This document shows, in pieces, positions 42,880-54,500 of a DNA stretch of 64,000 bases. Both the position numbers and the translations under genes were made by a program. This DNA comes from Euglena gracilis (Eukaryota > Euglenida > Euglenophyceae > Euglenales), in assembly GCA_039621445.1 (NCBI GenBank), contig CP154956.1, positions 14,806,166-14,870,165 on the forward strand, read 5' to 3'. The notes under the pieces were generated by a model that worked only from the letters and a program-made list of their open reading frames with translations, made no database searches and was not told the origin of the DNA. The number at the start of each line of letters is the position of its first letter. Within the stretch, counting starts at the first letter, position 1.

Positions 42880-43035
42880 TGTCCTCGGACTGTTTCGCGC
42901 AGGCTTGGGGGCTTGCCGCCGTCCACCTGCTTGACAGCCGTCTGTCGGAGGCCAGGACGTGTCACACGGCCACCAACGGCACAGCCAGGCTGGGGCTTTC
43001 CCCCGTGCTGAGCTTGTATCTCTTTAGAGTAAGAC
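42880..43035 (+). CDS. Candidate exon, product unknown
   Basis: The frame reads AQAWGLAAVHLLDSRLSEAR then TNGTARLGLSPVLSLYL with moderately high GC3. It follows the receiver exons on the same strand. Borders unclear. Confidence 0.3.
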
Positions 43036-43320
43036 CGAAGGTTACCACCGGGGAAACGGGGGGTAGAACCCCCCCCCCGCCCCTGGGTCGGTAATGAAAA
43101 CCGCGGATTATCACCATGACCCGGTTGCGGCCCGGTTCCCGGAATTTCTTCAGTCGCTAGCGACTGGATCCCAAGTTTCCGAATCACCTCTGTTTGACCC
43201 CCAACTGCCCTCCAGGCCCGAGTCATTCACCCGCGAAGGGGTCCAAACTGGGTAGGATTTGTCAACCCGCCCAGTTTCGACTCTGCCATTTCGGCGGGGT
43301 GAGATTTTTCAAAAACATCT

Positions 43321-43730
43321 TACCCCCCCCCCCCCTATGTCCAACGAACCCCCTATGTCCAATGACCACCCCCCCGGTCAGAGGACACCTTTTCGGAGGT
43401 TTGACCAAATTTTTGGTCCCGGCGTGAAGCGCCGGGACGAAAAATTTTGCCCAAAATGAGCCAAAAATTTGGCCAAAATGCCATTTTTGACACTTTTTGG
43501 ACAAAAATTTGTCAAAATTGCCCAAAATTTTTGGCGCGAAGCGCCGGAAGGGAAAATTTGGGCATTTTTGGGTGGGTAGGGACCCGGGTACCCACCAACT
43601 TTCTTTTGACCCCATGTCCAACGACCACCCCCCCCCGGTCAGAGGACACCTTTTTGGTCACTACCCTATGTCCAACGCCCCCCCGGTCAGAGGACAGAGG
43701 TTACCGGTCATTGGACATAGGGGGGGGGTA
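43321..43730 (+). mobile_element. CCCCTATGTCC element
   Basis: TA-flanked, nearly identical to 12411-12770 and 30899-31293, with the longer right end of the 30899 copy. Confidence 0.9.
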
Positions 43731-44099
43731 AGAAAACTTCCATTGTTTCTGGAAGTGTTGGTCAGACCAAATGTACCCTTGGAGGCCCTCTATCGCCCCT
43801 CGTTCGCCGTTTTGGCCGCTGACACGCCTGGCCAGTGTTCCGTCGCGCTTTTGTGGCACAAAACGGCCATTTTGGGGTTTTTTTTTGGTCAAGAAATCGA
43901 TTTTTTCAAAATATCTCGAGATTGAAGCAAAATCAAAGAAAATGTCTGGAGACCAAAAATGAAGCCCTTGGAATGCTCTATCCAACCATGGTTAACTTTC
44001 CCCCCAACTCTTTGTGTCGCCGCTGGTGGTGAAACACTGGTCGACCAATCTACACCCGGTTTTTTTTTTGTTGGATGGCGGGGGTGGGGCATCCCCCAA

Positions 44100-44260
44100 C
44101 TTCCAGCTCTGCCGCCGGTGCCACGCCCTGCCGGCGATCTGTGCCCCCATCCGGCTAACCTCCCCCTCGCTGGTGCAGCCCTTCCACGGCGCAGAGCTTG
44201 CGATGCCGAACGCTGTTCCCTCCCCCCGGGAAGGGGCTGGGGCTTCCCCACACCTACCGC
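44100..44260 (+). CDS. Candidate exon, product unknown
   Basis: The frame reads FQLCRRCHALPAICAPIRLT then SLVQPFHGAELAMPNAVP. The C-x-x-C pair and composition suggest coding, but there are no firm splice sites. Confidence 0.25.
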
Positions 44261-44879
44261 CCCGGGAAGTCATTAACTTGAGGCTCGTACTGGCTGACTT
44301 GTTATGTTGGGAGTTCCACTGCGGGGCCCATGTCACCCGTGTCACGCATGTCACCCATGCTAGTATGACTGACTTGTCAGGCGATGGCTTTGGAAGGGAG
44401 TGGGCAAGTCATGGGTCGCTATCTAATGCAGATGAGTCAATGGGGAAACTCTGGCACGAGGCGGGACAGAGGCACAGGGTTGCAAACAGGCGGGGACGCT
44501 TCAAAGCGACAGAGGACAAAGCCCCGCTGTCCGCAATGCCTTTTTTGAATACCTTGCTGACGAGTCGGGACCCACTGTGCAACAGTGCGCAATGCCAGCA
44601 AAATCGGCAAGGTGGGGTTCTGAGTCCTCTCCTGCCGTGCACAGCCCTCTTGTGCTCCCGGTGCTTTGCTTTCCATGCCATAGAAAATCGGCCGCTGCAG
44701 CGTCTGCTTTTCGCACTTACCCCCCCCCTCCCCCAGACCCAGCCCCTGGGAGGTTGTCACCCCAAGAAAATACCGACTGAAAACTTCCCGGGGGGGGGGG
44801 GGGTGGTAGACGTGCCATCCCGGCAGGGTTGGGTTTCCGACCCCGACCCGCCGCCACTCACCGCTCCCCGGCCCCCTCT

Positions 44880-45430
44880 GCCTGGTCCGCCCGCTTCGCC
44901 CGGTACGCCGCGGACCGCCGCTTCCACCGGAACCCAGGGTGGTCCTCAAGGACAAGGACGGGTTTTTTTTTCTTCATTACGAAGCACCACCCCTTTCAGG
45001 GCTGTCTTTGGTTGGCCAATGGACCTTCCGGGGCTCCAACGAGGTTGAAAGTTGGAAACTCACTTTTTTTTTTTGAGGTTTTGGGTGCATGGGCGATGGT
45101 CCACCAAGGCTCAAGATCACTTCACCGGTCAATTTCAAACCAATCACTTTTTTCCTATCTGGCTTTGCCAAAAAAAATCTCGATTTTCGGACAATTTTTT
45201 TCCCGGTGTATTTTTCATTTGAATTGGCCCGGACGGCCGCTGTCAAGGACCGCCCTGACGGCACGAGTCCCTCGAGGAGATGTCCCCCGGCCGCCACCTC
45301 GGCTTCAGCGATGTGTAGACCCGTGTGTGTTGGGGGGTCCCGGCCACCTGCCTCGTCTGCCAGCCGGTCCTATACCCAGACTGGCTCCTGCCGTACAAAT
45401 ATCCAGCCGGCCACAGACAGCCATTTTTTA
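44880..45430 (+). CDS. Cluster of candidate exons, product unknown
   Basis: Three high-GC3 pieces: WSARFARYAADRRFHRN near 44885-44935; LEEMSPGRHLGFSD near 45268-45315; and PVLYPDWLLPYKYPAGHRQP near 45365-45425. The last two join in phase across a ~50-bp GT-AG gap. The family is not recognised. Confidence 0.35.
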
Positions 45431-45457
45431 AAAAAAAGAATTTAAAACAGCCCCACC

Positions 45458-45746
45458 CTCTTGCATGCGTTATTTATAAGGTGAAAACAATCCGAAATCT
45501 TTCAAGGGCTTTACGGCGTTTTTTGAAGTTTTTTTTGAAGGCATTTTGAAAATTTGAAGGCTTTTATGGTGTCTATATTCCAAGGACGATCAAAGAGCCA
45601 TCCGGGCATCGAGCCAACGTCGGTGTTTTGAGGTTTTTGAGGTTTTTTGAAGTTTTTGTTAAAGGCATTTTGGACAAAGTTTGGACAAAATTAAGGCGTT
45701 TTTTTTAAAGGTTTTTTAAGGTACCTTAAAAACAATTCCTGCTCCC
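45458..45746 (+). mobile_element. Copy of the 33208 intron family
   Basis: Shares TTATTTATAAGG near the left end, GGTGTCTATATTCCAAGG, CAAAGAGCCATCCGGGCATC and a right end AAGGTACCTTAAAAACAATT followed by CCTGCTCCC. The predicted border (CTG at -8) starts an open frame at 45747. Confidence 0.65.
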
Positions 45747-45890
45747 TTGGTGGCTCTTGAGGAGGTCCAACACCTTCCTGACCAGTTCTGGGGAATGACA
45801 GCTTGCTGGAGTGGTGAAATTAGCCTCCGAGGAAACTATCAAACTGGCATGCCCAAGGACTCCGCACGGTCCCATCCCAGGAAAGTGTCA
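45747..45890 (+). CDS. Candidate exon after an intron-like element
   Basis: Starts at the predicted 3' border of the 45458 element. Reads VALEEVQHLPDQFWGMTACW then SGEISLRGNYQTGMPKDSAR. Possibly the same gene as 44880-45430. Confidence 0.35.
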
Positions 45891-46479
45891 GGTCTGTGGT
45901 GCAGACGATCTGTCAGTTTGGGGCGTTGTCAGGGTCCCCAGTGCTGGTCAGGGTGGTCCATAGGGATGGGACTTTTTTCTTCCCTAAAAGACCGCCCCTT
46001 AAGAATCGCCCTCAGGCCGAAGGGCCAGCCAACGGCTGGTCTTGGGGTCCAGCAGGGTCGAAAACCGAAAAGTGCGAAAAACGCATTTTCTTGACGATTG
46101 GGTGGATGGGCGATGGCCCAGTGATGCCTGAAATCAATCCCTGCCCCCCCCCCCCCCCGAAGTCGACCCATTTTGCCCAAATATGGCTATTTTTTTCTGC
46201 CATTTTTTTTGTGGATTTTTTATGCAACTTGCGGGACGGGAATTTTCTGCTTAAGGACCGCCCTGTGCTGGCCGAACTGTCTGGCTTCCCCGGGGGGAGG
46301 GGTTCGATATGAAGCTAACTATCACTCCTCCTGGCAAGTTTTTTTTTTTGGGGGCACCGAGTCCATTTCATTTCCGGTGTTGAAACGGCAATTTGGGACT
46401 GTTGACCCCAACCCGGACAGCCATGGACAGAAAGCGGAGAGTGATTGTCAGAACCTGCTCAGTTGGCGGGGGCTCAGTG

Positions 46480-46610
46480 CCTCGAATTCGGGCGCTGCTG
46501 CTGCTGCCGGTTGCCGAATGCCAAACGCTGCTGACCCTGTTCCCTTGTTTTGTCCTAGAGCTCGAAATCCTGCTTGACGTCGCCAGCCCCAATGTTGCGG
46601 TGTGGTGTGC
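46480..46610 (+). other. Coding-like stretch, unassigned
   Basis: A frame reads RIRALLLLPVAECQTLLTLF then VLELEILLDVASPNVAVWC. Hydrophobic but without firm borders. The region 45900-46480 holds no clear exon. Confidence 0.2.
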
Positions 46611-46894
46611 TTTGCGCCCCTCGACAGCCGCTTGATCTGCCCCCTCCTCCAGTGCCTGGCCTGCACCACAGGACGTGCTCCTTTTCCTTTTGTTCGGGAG
46701 AACATTACTGAAGTGACCCATTCACCTCCTTTTTTTGGGGGCGTGAGAACCGCTGGGGAGGCCGCTTGGACACGTTTGCGGTACAGGCTTCTTCTTCTTT
46801 TTTTTTTAAACTCCGAAGACCCCCCTTGGCGTGTCCAGGGCTGGACCCCCTCTCCCTCTTCCCTGGGGGGGGGATCCTGGGCCGGAGGTCCAGG

Positions 46895-47035
46895 TACCCG
46901 CCCCCCCCCCCCCCCCCCCCCCGGGCAATTGTCACCCCTGGCTGTGCCGGCCAATTGTCACCCCGGGAAATTGTCACCCCCCTCCGTGCTGCCCGATTTG
47001 TCGCGTGACAATTGCCCGGGGGGGGGGGGCGGGTA
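46895..47035. mobile_element. TACCCGCCCC element with CAATTGTCACCCC units
   Basis: Ends GGTACCCGCCCC and GGGGCGGGTATGG with TA on both sides; interior repeats GGGCAATTGTCACCCC and the palindromic TTGTCGCGTGACAA. The DNA after it (47033-47190) matches 54905-55045 (GGGTATGGGTTT, GTGGGTGGGTGGGTGG, GGGTCTTAA), another dispersed family. Confidence 0.75.
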
Positions 47036-47218
47036 TGGGTTTCGGTGCGAAAGTTTTTCTGCGAAATGCCCTTACACAACCCGATGTTCTGGGGGGTCCC
47101 CCCTGGGGGGTCTCACACCGGGCTGCGTGGGTGGGTGGGTGGGGGGACCCCCTGGGGGTCTTAATAAGCAGCCTGGTGGGATCACTGGGACCTGTATGTG
47201 AAATGATATGGAACCAAC

Positions 47219-47679
47219 CGGCAATGCCAACAACCGGCAATGCCAACAACTGGCAATGCCAACAACCGGCAATGCCAACAACCGGCAATGCCAACAACCG
47301 GCAATGCCAACAACCGGCAATGCCAACAACCGGCAATGCCAACAACCGGCAATGCCAACAACCGGCAATGCCAACAACCGGCAATGCCAACAACTGGCAA
47401 TGCCAACAACCGGCAATGCCAACAACTGGCAATGCCAACAACCGGCAATGCCAACAACTGGCAATGCCAACAACCGGCAATGCCAACAACCGGCAATGCC
47501 AACAACCGGCAATGCCAACAACTGGCAATGCCAACAACCGGCAATGCCAACAACCGGCAATGCCAACAACCGGCAATGCCAACAACTGGCAATGCCAACA
47601 ACCGGCAATGCCAACAACCGGCAATGCCAACAACCGGCAATGCCAACAACTGGCAATGCCAACAACTGGCAATGCCGTC
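47219..47679. repeat. 16-bp minisatellite, ~28 copies
   Basis: Unit CGGCAATGCCAACAAC, with C or T at one position (about eight T variants). Because 16 is not a multiple of 3 and the unit has no stop in any register, all six frames are open across the array. The apparent ~200-residue proteins are therefore artefacts. Confidence 0.97.
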
Positions 47680-47999
47680 GCTTGTTTTTTTTTTGCAGTT
47701 CTTATTTCGAGTGGTGTTCATATTACCTGCAATCCTGAAACTGGGGAAAGCGGACACAGCCTCAGATGGTTATTTCCATGTGTAAGGCTTGTGACGAAGA
47801 CCCCCCTGAAAAAAATGGCGGGCATCACCACCTGTGCTCAAAACCCCAGCCGGGAACGACGCGCACACACGACGTGCACAAATTGCCCTGTTCGACCGTA
47901 TGCACCTGGCACACCCCCTCGCGCACATGCGCCAGAGATTTTTTTAAAGTTTCCTGACCTGGGGGGGGGGAGGGGGAGTGGTCCCGGCTGAGTGGGTAC

Positions 48000-48150
48000 C
48001 CCGCCGATTTCTTCTCTTTTAGGCCGCCTCCCCGCCACCGGGGGTGGGACACCTCGGCTGCAGTGGCCTCCTTGTCCCCTCTCCTTGCCTACCCCGGCTG
48101 ACCCCCCTGGCCCTCGACAGGCTCGACGCCCCTGCCAGCACGGGCACACA
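48000..48150 (+). CDS. Possible exon
   Basis: After TTCTCTTTTAG the frame gives VGHLGCSGLLVPSPCLPRLT then LALDRLDAPASTGT. High GC but low information. 48250-49300 shows no other supportable feature. Confidence 0.2.
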
Positions 48151-49331
48151 ATGACTGGCCGGGGGCCACCCTTTTGGGGAAGGATTTGGGGCCCCAGTTA
48201 GCGTTTGCGCCAGCGGCAGCCTTTTGCCACTTGGGAACCTTGGTTGGGTGTTCTAATTCTTATTATTTGACTATGTTGTCTCTTTTCGTTTTGGCTCGAC
48301 CCTCCCCGAAAGCAATTGTTTCACAGATTTGCAAACAGAAGCCTAAAGAGGATGTTTCCATTTTTTTTTCAACTTGGAAAAATATGTCTTTCTGAATGAA
48401 AAAAAATGTGAGAATGTTCAAAAAAGACTGATTCGGACCCCCACTCCCAGGAGACTGACTCCGACCTCTATACTCACTAACCTGTCATACAGGGGCCTGT
48501 ATACATTGAGTCGTCTGGAGACAGTTCTGGGAGGAGGAAACTTAGCAAAAATGCAATGCTAAAAAGAAGAGAATACTGTAATGCTTCCAAAAGGAGAGGT
48601 GGAAGGGAAGGTCTGCATGATTTTCACTGACTTTAACGACCTCCACAATTTTCGGTGACTGGCAATGTAGCAGGAGCACAAACGCATTTTTGATATTGGT
48701 TTTCCCCCAGCAATTTTTGGCCTTCTCTGGGGAACATTTTGGCATTGCATTCCAGACCTTTTTTCCCGGGACCAAACTTCATGCCAGGAAGTTTGGTTTT
48801 TTTCATTTTTGAATTCTTTGGCCAGTAAATTACACATTTTTTGGAATCAGCGAGTTCCCCTCCCCATTTACAAAAATCATGTTTGTTGATTCAGTCACAC
48901 CCAGACCCCCCGAAATGCACGATATCGAACTCGCGTTTTCCTGCATCCATTTGTGGTCCTCACCCATTTTCGTTCTGTCGGTTTTTTGCGTTTTTTTTTA
49001 GAGGGTAGATGCATCCCCCCCCCTATGCTCGTAGCCTGGAAAGCCTCCAACAGCACCAGAATGGCAGTGAACAGCGAAAAAGGAGATTTACACAGTATGC
49101 ATCCCTCTCTTTCCCATGGCAGGAAGGTAAAACCAACACTTCTTGGGGAAACCTCTGGGTGGTCTCCGCAGCCACTTACCCTGTGAGCCCCACTTCCTCT
49201 TCTCACACACCATCTCCTTCCGAACCCTTCTCAGCAGGTCCGTTCCTCCCCCCTTCCACCTGCCAATTCTTTTTTAAAAAAAACCTGCTTTGGGTGTGAG
49301 GCCCAGTCGATGAGAAGCCCCTCCGAACCCG

Positions 49332-49391
49332 CCACCGATCCGGTTGAAGCTGTGCACGCGGATCTCGCTCCATATCAACGATGCCATCGGT
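49332..49391 (+). CDS. Candidate exon with strong donor
   Basis: PPIRLKLCTRISLHINDAI ends exactly at ATCG|GTGAGTG, a strong conventional donor. The acceptor is uncertain. Not recognised. Confidence 0.3.
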
Positions 49392-50041
49392 GAGTGCCAG
49401 GGTCGGCCAGGGACAAAGTAACTGTATGGGGTGGTTCATGACTGGAGATGTCAGGGACAGTTTGGTCAGAGGTCTATTTTCACCCGTGTGACTCTGGTTT
49501 TTGGAAAATGGAATTGACCCCCCAGTGGGGCAGTGGGGGATTGGTACAAATTGTATGCCCCCCCCCCCCCCAGGACCAGCAGCCAAGGGGGGGGGGTTGA
49601 TATCTGCCATTTTCCCCAGAAATTTCCGAGATTTTCCGCAATTTCCGCAATTTTCGCGCAATTTTCCACAATTTTCCCCACAATTTTCCCGCATTTTCGC
49701 GCAATTTTCCCGCAATTTTCCCGAAGGCCTCCGACATCAACCCCCCCCTCCCAGGGCCAGCAGGAACCGCCCGCCCGCATATGCCGCACTGTGTGTCATG
49801 AGGTCCCTTTGGGCCGACCGTTCGCCACCGCCGATTCCTGCTTGCCCTCCCACCTGAGCTGCAATGGCTCTGCCTGATGCAGCGTCCCTCCCCGACGCTG
49901 TGGGCCCTGCCCGCTCGGCAGCCGGGAGAGGGGGAGTCCGGGTTCCCCGCTTGGCACGTCGTGGCGCTGTTGCATTCTGCGTGGCCTTCGGTCGGCTGGA
50001 TGGGACCGCACCGCAGCCGACCGTTGCGCCTGCAGCCCTGA

Positions 50042-50408
50042 ACCCAGGCATTAATATTTTTAAGGAGAAATATTTTAAGGGTTTTAAGGTATTTTTAGAG
50101 TTTTGAAGAATTTTCAAGGTGTCTATTTCCCTGGGCCGTCAAAGGGCCATCCGGGCATCGAACCAACGTCGGTCCAGGTTGAAAATCAAAAGTCCAAAAT
50201 CACATTGTTTTTTGAGTTTTGGGTGTGTAGACAATGTTCCAGCGATTCCAGATTTTTTTTCCATTTTTCCCCCCTGGCTTGTTTTTGCTGAGATTTTGCG
50301 ACTTCTGTTTTGCTTGAAACTCGAAAAATTTTCGTAATGCTAATTTTTAAAGGTTTTGAAAGGTCTTTTTAAGGTTTTTTGAGGTGCCTTAAAAATAATG
50401 CTTAACCC
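50042..50408 (+). mobile_element. Copy of the 33208 intron family
   Basis: Starts ACCCAGGCATTAATATTTTT (CAG at +4) and contains GGTGTCTATTTCCCTGGGCC, AAAGGGCCATCCGGGCATCG and GAGTTTTGGGTGTG; right end GAGGTGCCTTAAAAATAATG. The 3' CTG has become CTT. The GC-rich DNA before it (49860-50041) is open in more than one frame and may be an exon. Confidence 0.7.
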
Positions 50409-50457
50409 CCCCCAAATACAAAGCCCCCCCCCCCCAGCTTCATAGTTGGACGGGATT

Positions 50458-51052
50458 TGTACCCCCCCCCCCTAATAGGTGCACGGGTGCCCTCATTTTA
50501 AGGACGTAGTTTCGGACCCCAAGGGGTGCGCAGTTATTAGGGCAGTGCGCACTTTTTAGGGCAAAGCCAAGAACACTGACATTACCCCCACTCTTTTTCA
50601 ATTTCCCCCCAATTTTGTGATTTCAAGCCCCCCCCCCCCCTGGGCAATTGACGCCCCCGGGCAATTGTCACCCCTGGCTGTGCCGGCCAATTTGTCACCC
50701 TGGGCAATTGTCACCCCTGGCTGTGCCGGCCAATTTGTCACCCCGGGAAATTGTCACCCCCCTCCGTGCTGCCCGATTTGTCGCGCGACAATTGCCCGGG
50801 GTGGGGGGGCGGGTACGAGTCAAGTGATTATGCGTCAAATGTGTCAAATTTGGGCTTGGACGATAGAAATATTTGGTCTGAGAAAGACAGTTCTGAGAAT
50901 TGTGTGTGCTTTCCGACCTGAGATATGACAGTGATTTCTCCTTTGGGGGGGTGCGCACTTTTTAGGGAGGTAGTTTCGGACCCTTGGGGGTGCGCACTTA
51001 TTAGGGCACTGCGCACAAATAGGGCACTGCGCAGTTATTAGGGGGGGTTTAT
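50458..51052. mobile_element. TAATAAGTGCGC element interrupted by a CAATTGTCACCCC element
   Basis: Same family as 41217-41575. At about 50627-50817 the match is broken by a GGGCAATTGTCACCCC element ending GGGGGGCGGGTA, after which GTCAAGTGATTATG resumes as at 41382. The right TA boundary is clear; the left one has decayed into a C run. Confidence 0.75.
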
Positions 51053-51167
51053 GTTGTTTGCCTCTGATCGAATGCCGCCAACCACTACAATTCTCTCATA
51101 TAATTTGAGGCATCTTGGAAATACATGCAGAGTTACACGTGGATAACTTTGATTTCTGTGTGTGTAC

Positions 51168-51256
51168 TTGTGTTGTGTGTGTGTGTGTGTGTGCGGTGGG
51201 TGGGTGGGTGGGTGGGTGCGTTCATACACCCTCACACACACATACACACACACTGC
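51168..51256. repeat. (TG)n / GGGTGGGT / (CA)n microsatellite
   Basis: TG repeats, then GGTGGGTGGGTGGG, then CA repeats; could fold as a hairpin. Confidence 0.85.
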
Positions 51257-51495
51257 CAAATATTTTGTAGGTCTTGATTTGACAACAAAATTAGCGCTGG
51301 TGGCGTCAAGTGGGGATAAATCATTGGGTGGGTTCAATTTCCACAATTGAAGGCCGCCGAAGGTCATAGAAGTTCAGCTCTCCGGGCCAACCCCCGCCTC
51401 TGTACCCCCTGACCACTGCCAGCCCGTGCCGGCCACCTGTCCTTTGGTCCGCAGAGCTGCTCTCAAGGCTGAGCCTGTGGGGGCCCAGGGGCATC

Positions 51496-51546
51496 ATGCG
51501 GCGGTCCCATGTGCCCCTGGGAGCCCAGAAGTTCGATCCGCTGGGC
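51496..51546 (+). CDS. SYS1: SYS1 exon 1
   Basis: Seventeen codons, MRRSHVPLGAQKFDPLG, ending before ATCCAGG (CAG at +4). Confidence 0.8.
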
Positions 51547-54500
51547 ATCCAGGGGGGCCACAGGCGGGCCGCGAAGGCCTGACGCATTCCCCGAAACCGC
51601 CCCAGAAGAGCAATTTAAGAAGGGGCTGGATTGGGCATCCCCACAGAAAGCAATTTGAACGTCAACTTATACTTCATGAAATGAACCGTATTCCACAACC
51701 AGACACCTCAGCGTCCGTCCCCCTGATGCCATCATCGCCCAAATCGTTACGCTGCAGTGTCTCTACTACTGGCCGGCCCGTCGCTCACCGAGTTTCAAAT
51801 CGGTGCCAATCGCCCTTCTGGGATGTGAGATGGGGGTGCATTATGCGCTGACATTGACCCTCATGGAACACCCCCCCGTTGGTCTGGTTGACTTCTGGTC
51901 TCCCTGATTCGCCGGCGTTTGGGAAGTGTCGCCCGAGGCTTCATTTGGGCGACAAGAAGGATGCAAAGTTAACACGTGCGCAGTTGTTGGTGTTGTAAGC
52001 TGTTACAATCTGGGTGGGACTTTTGGGATGCCCCCCTCCCCGAGCGATGCCCCCCCACAACACTTCAAAATGCCTCAAAATCTTTTGAAAAAATTTTACT
52101 TAAAAGATAATGCCTGCAATTTGGCCGACCAGTTGTCGCTCAACTAAACCGCCCCCCCCCCAATAGAAGCGCGGGGCCGCTGCAAGCGCAGGGTCCAAAT
52201 AAAAACGTACCCCCTGCCGCCGAAGGCGGCGGTCCGCTACAAGCGCACCCGATTTTGATGGGGTTTCTAACAGAAATCACAAAAATCGCGCAGGCAGGGT
52301 ACAAATGGAAGCGCACCCCCTGCCGCCGGCGGTCTGCTATAAGCGCACCGGAGCTTCTATTGGGGGGGGGGTTAGTCGACCGACTACTTGCCCACCGACA
52401 CAATTGGTCAGCCTCCTCCTGCCAAGCTGAATGTCACAACCCCCCCCCCCCCCGTGGGAGGGCGTTCTCAGGGGCTACCTGGGAAGGCAAGCACGTGAGG
52501 GCGGGGGGGGGGGACGTAGTGATTCCCAAAAAGAGCCTTCTTCGGGCATTTTGACGCCTTTGGCGCCAGCGCCTTGGCCGAGTGTCCAGGCAACCAACAT
52601 TATGTCGAACCGCAGTCCAACAGAAGCAAAGGGAGCGTTGGTCCTGTACACCCCCCAGGTACCTTCAATATTTATGCCAACCCAAAAATCCAAAAAACTC
52701 AATATTGAGGCTTCGTTTGAATCTCGACATTCCCAGGGTTCTGTGCTGCAATTGCTTACCTAGCCAGGCTGAGTTCAAAGGTGTTACTGACCCCCCCCCC
52801 TTCCTCTAGGGGGTGCCTTCTTGGGCGAGCATTCCAAGGTACCCCGATGTGCCCATCAGGGGGGGGGGGAGGGTGAAACCAAAACAAAGTCCTTCTTTAC
52901 AAACAAAAAAGATCCCTCTGTGCCTCCCTTTTGGGCTTTGGAGCAGCTACTTTTGGGGGGAGCGGGGCGACACACCCTCTCTGTGTGACCACCACCCTCT
53001 CCCCACTCAGTCAATACCCCAATTGTCTCCAGCCTCGGACTTGCTGACGTTCTCATAGGGATCTGTCTCCTGCCTCTTTTGTCGCTTCGCATCGGACAGA
53101 GGCAGTTTCAGTGTTGAGGGAGGTCCCCACAAAAAAGACCCACTCAGAGAAGGTCTGGATCTTGGACCAGGATTTTTTAAGGTTTTTTTTGTTTTCAGGC
53201 GCTTAAAGAATAAATGCCTGCCGACTTGTCGGTGGGGGGTACTGGCTAATCAAAGCGTTGGCAGAGGGGGGGTTCCGAAGTCCTAAAAAGTTCTAAAAAA
53301 ATTAAATTAAAGTAATTATAAACAAATGAAAATAAAAACAATAAAAAATAAATCAAAAGTTCTAAAAATAGCATTTTGTTTGCTCTATCGAGATGGGGGG
53401 GTCCTGGGAGTCTCAACCGTATCGCCAGCCCCGATGGGTCCCGGCGGGCGGGGGGCCGCGCCGCTCGCTGGCGCTGCTGCTTTTTGTGGCGGACCTCATC
53501 CTGGGCTTCGGCTTCGGGCTGGACCAGCTGTTCGAGGCGAAGGCCCTGACCCACAAGACGTTCGTGGGTGTGCCCCAACCGCGGGTTTCTTTGAGCGGGC
53601 TTACCATGCTTTCTGTTGGTGGTTTTTTTTTCCCGTTGCGCCGCGTGTGCTGGAAAGAATTTTCCGCGGCACACTGAGAGCATGGTTCTTGTTCCAGTCG
53701 AGGCCCAAGGGGGCTTGGAGTGCCCTACCTCTCCCCGCCGCCAATAAACCCTCATATGCCCGGGAACCTGTTGAAGTCCGACTGGGAACCGTCAGGGTCC
53801 TAGATAATGTCCAACTTTCCAGTAACGTGGTGCGCTGTCAGTCTCCTTGTTGCACCTCCCCCCCCTGCAGGTTGGGTGCTGTGTGCACAGGAATTCCACT
53901 GCCTCGCAGTGCTGCCTACCGGCACTTTTGGCCAAATACACAAAGTGTAGAACTTTTTTTTTAATCAAGTTTTGAGTCTTCCGGCAATGGGTCTCCTCAC
54001 CCGGGAGAAGGCTGGCGGTTGGATTGTCTGAGAATTTGCAGCGACATAAATCGAGACTGAAACAGACGCTCTAAATTCCTCTGCCTTTTTTTGTGCTGGG
54101 GTTTCAGCAATGCAAGATTTTACCGGAATCCAAGTGGCAAATTGGGCCACAGCACAGGTTTTCAGACACATGTGCTTTTTTTTTCTTCGAAAACGTCTCC
54201 ACACAACTGATAAATACTGCCCGTTTCTTTTGCGGATATCACAAATTGAAATTTTGTTCAACGAGTTTGCTACATGCCCATGTTAAGAAACACCACTCTG
54301 AGCAAGTGCACGTGGGATTCCATGACCACACAAGAGCAGCAGCTGGATGGTTTCGGCTCCCCCGTCTCGCAGGGACGGTCAACGTGGCCTGCCATCTCAT
54401 TCAAGCGGGGCTCGGCGCCTGGCTGTTGTGCCTCGTGGTGGAACGGTCCAAGAAGTGCCTCGCACAGCCCTGCAGCATGTCGTCTGTATGTTGCCCCCCG

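Noticed and set aside
47219-47679. Possible CRISPR array
   Set aside because: Units are 16 bp with no unique spacers; the genome is eukaryotic. It is a minisatellite.
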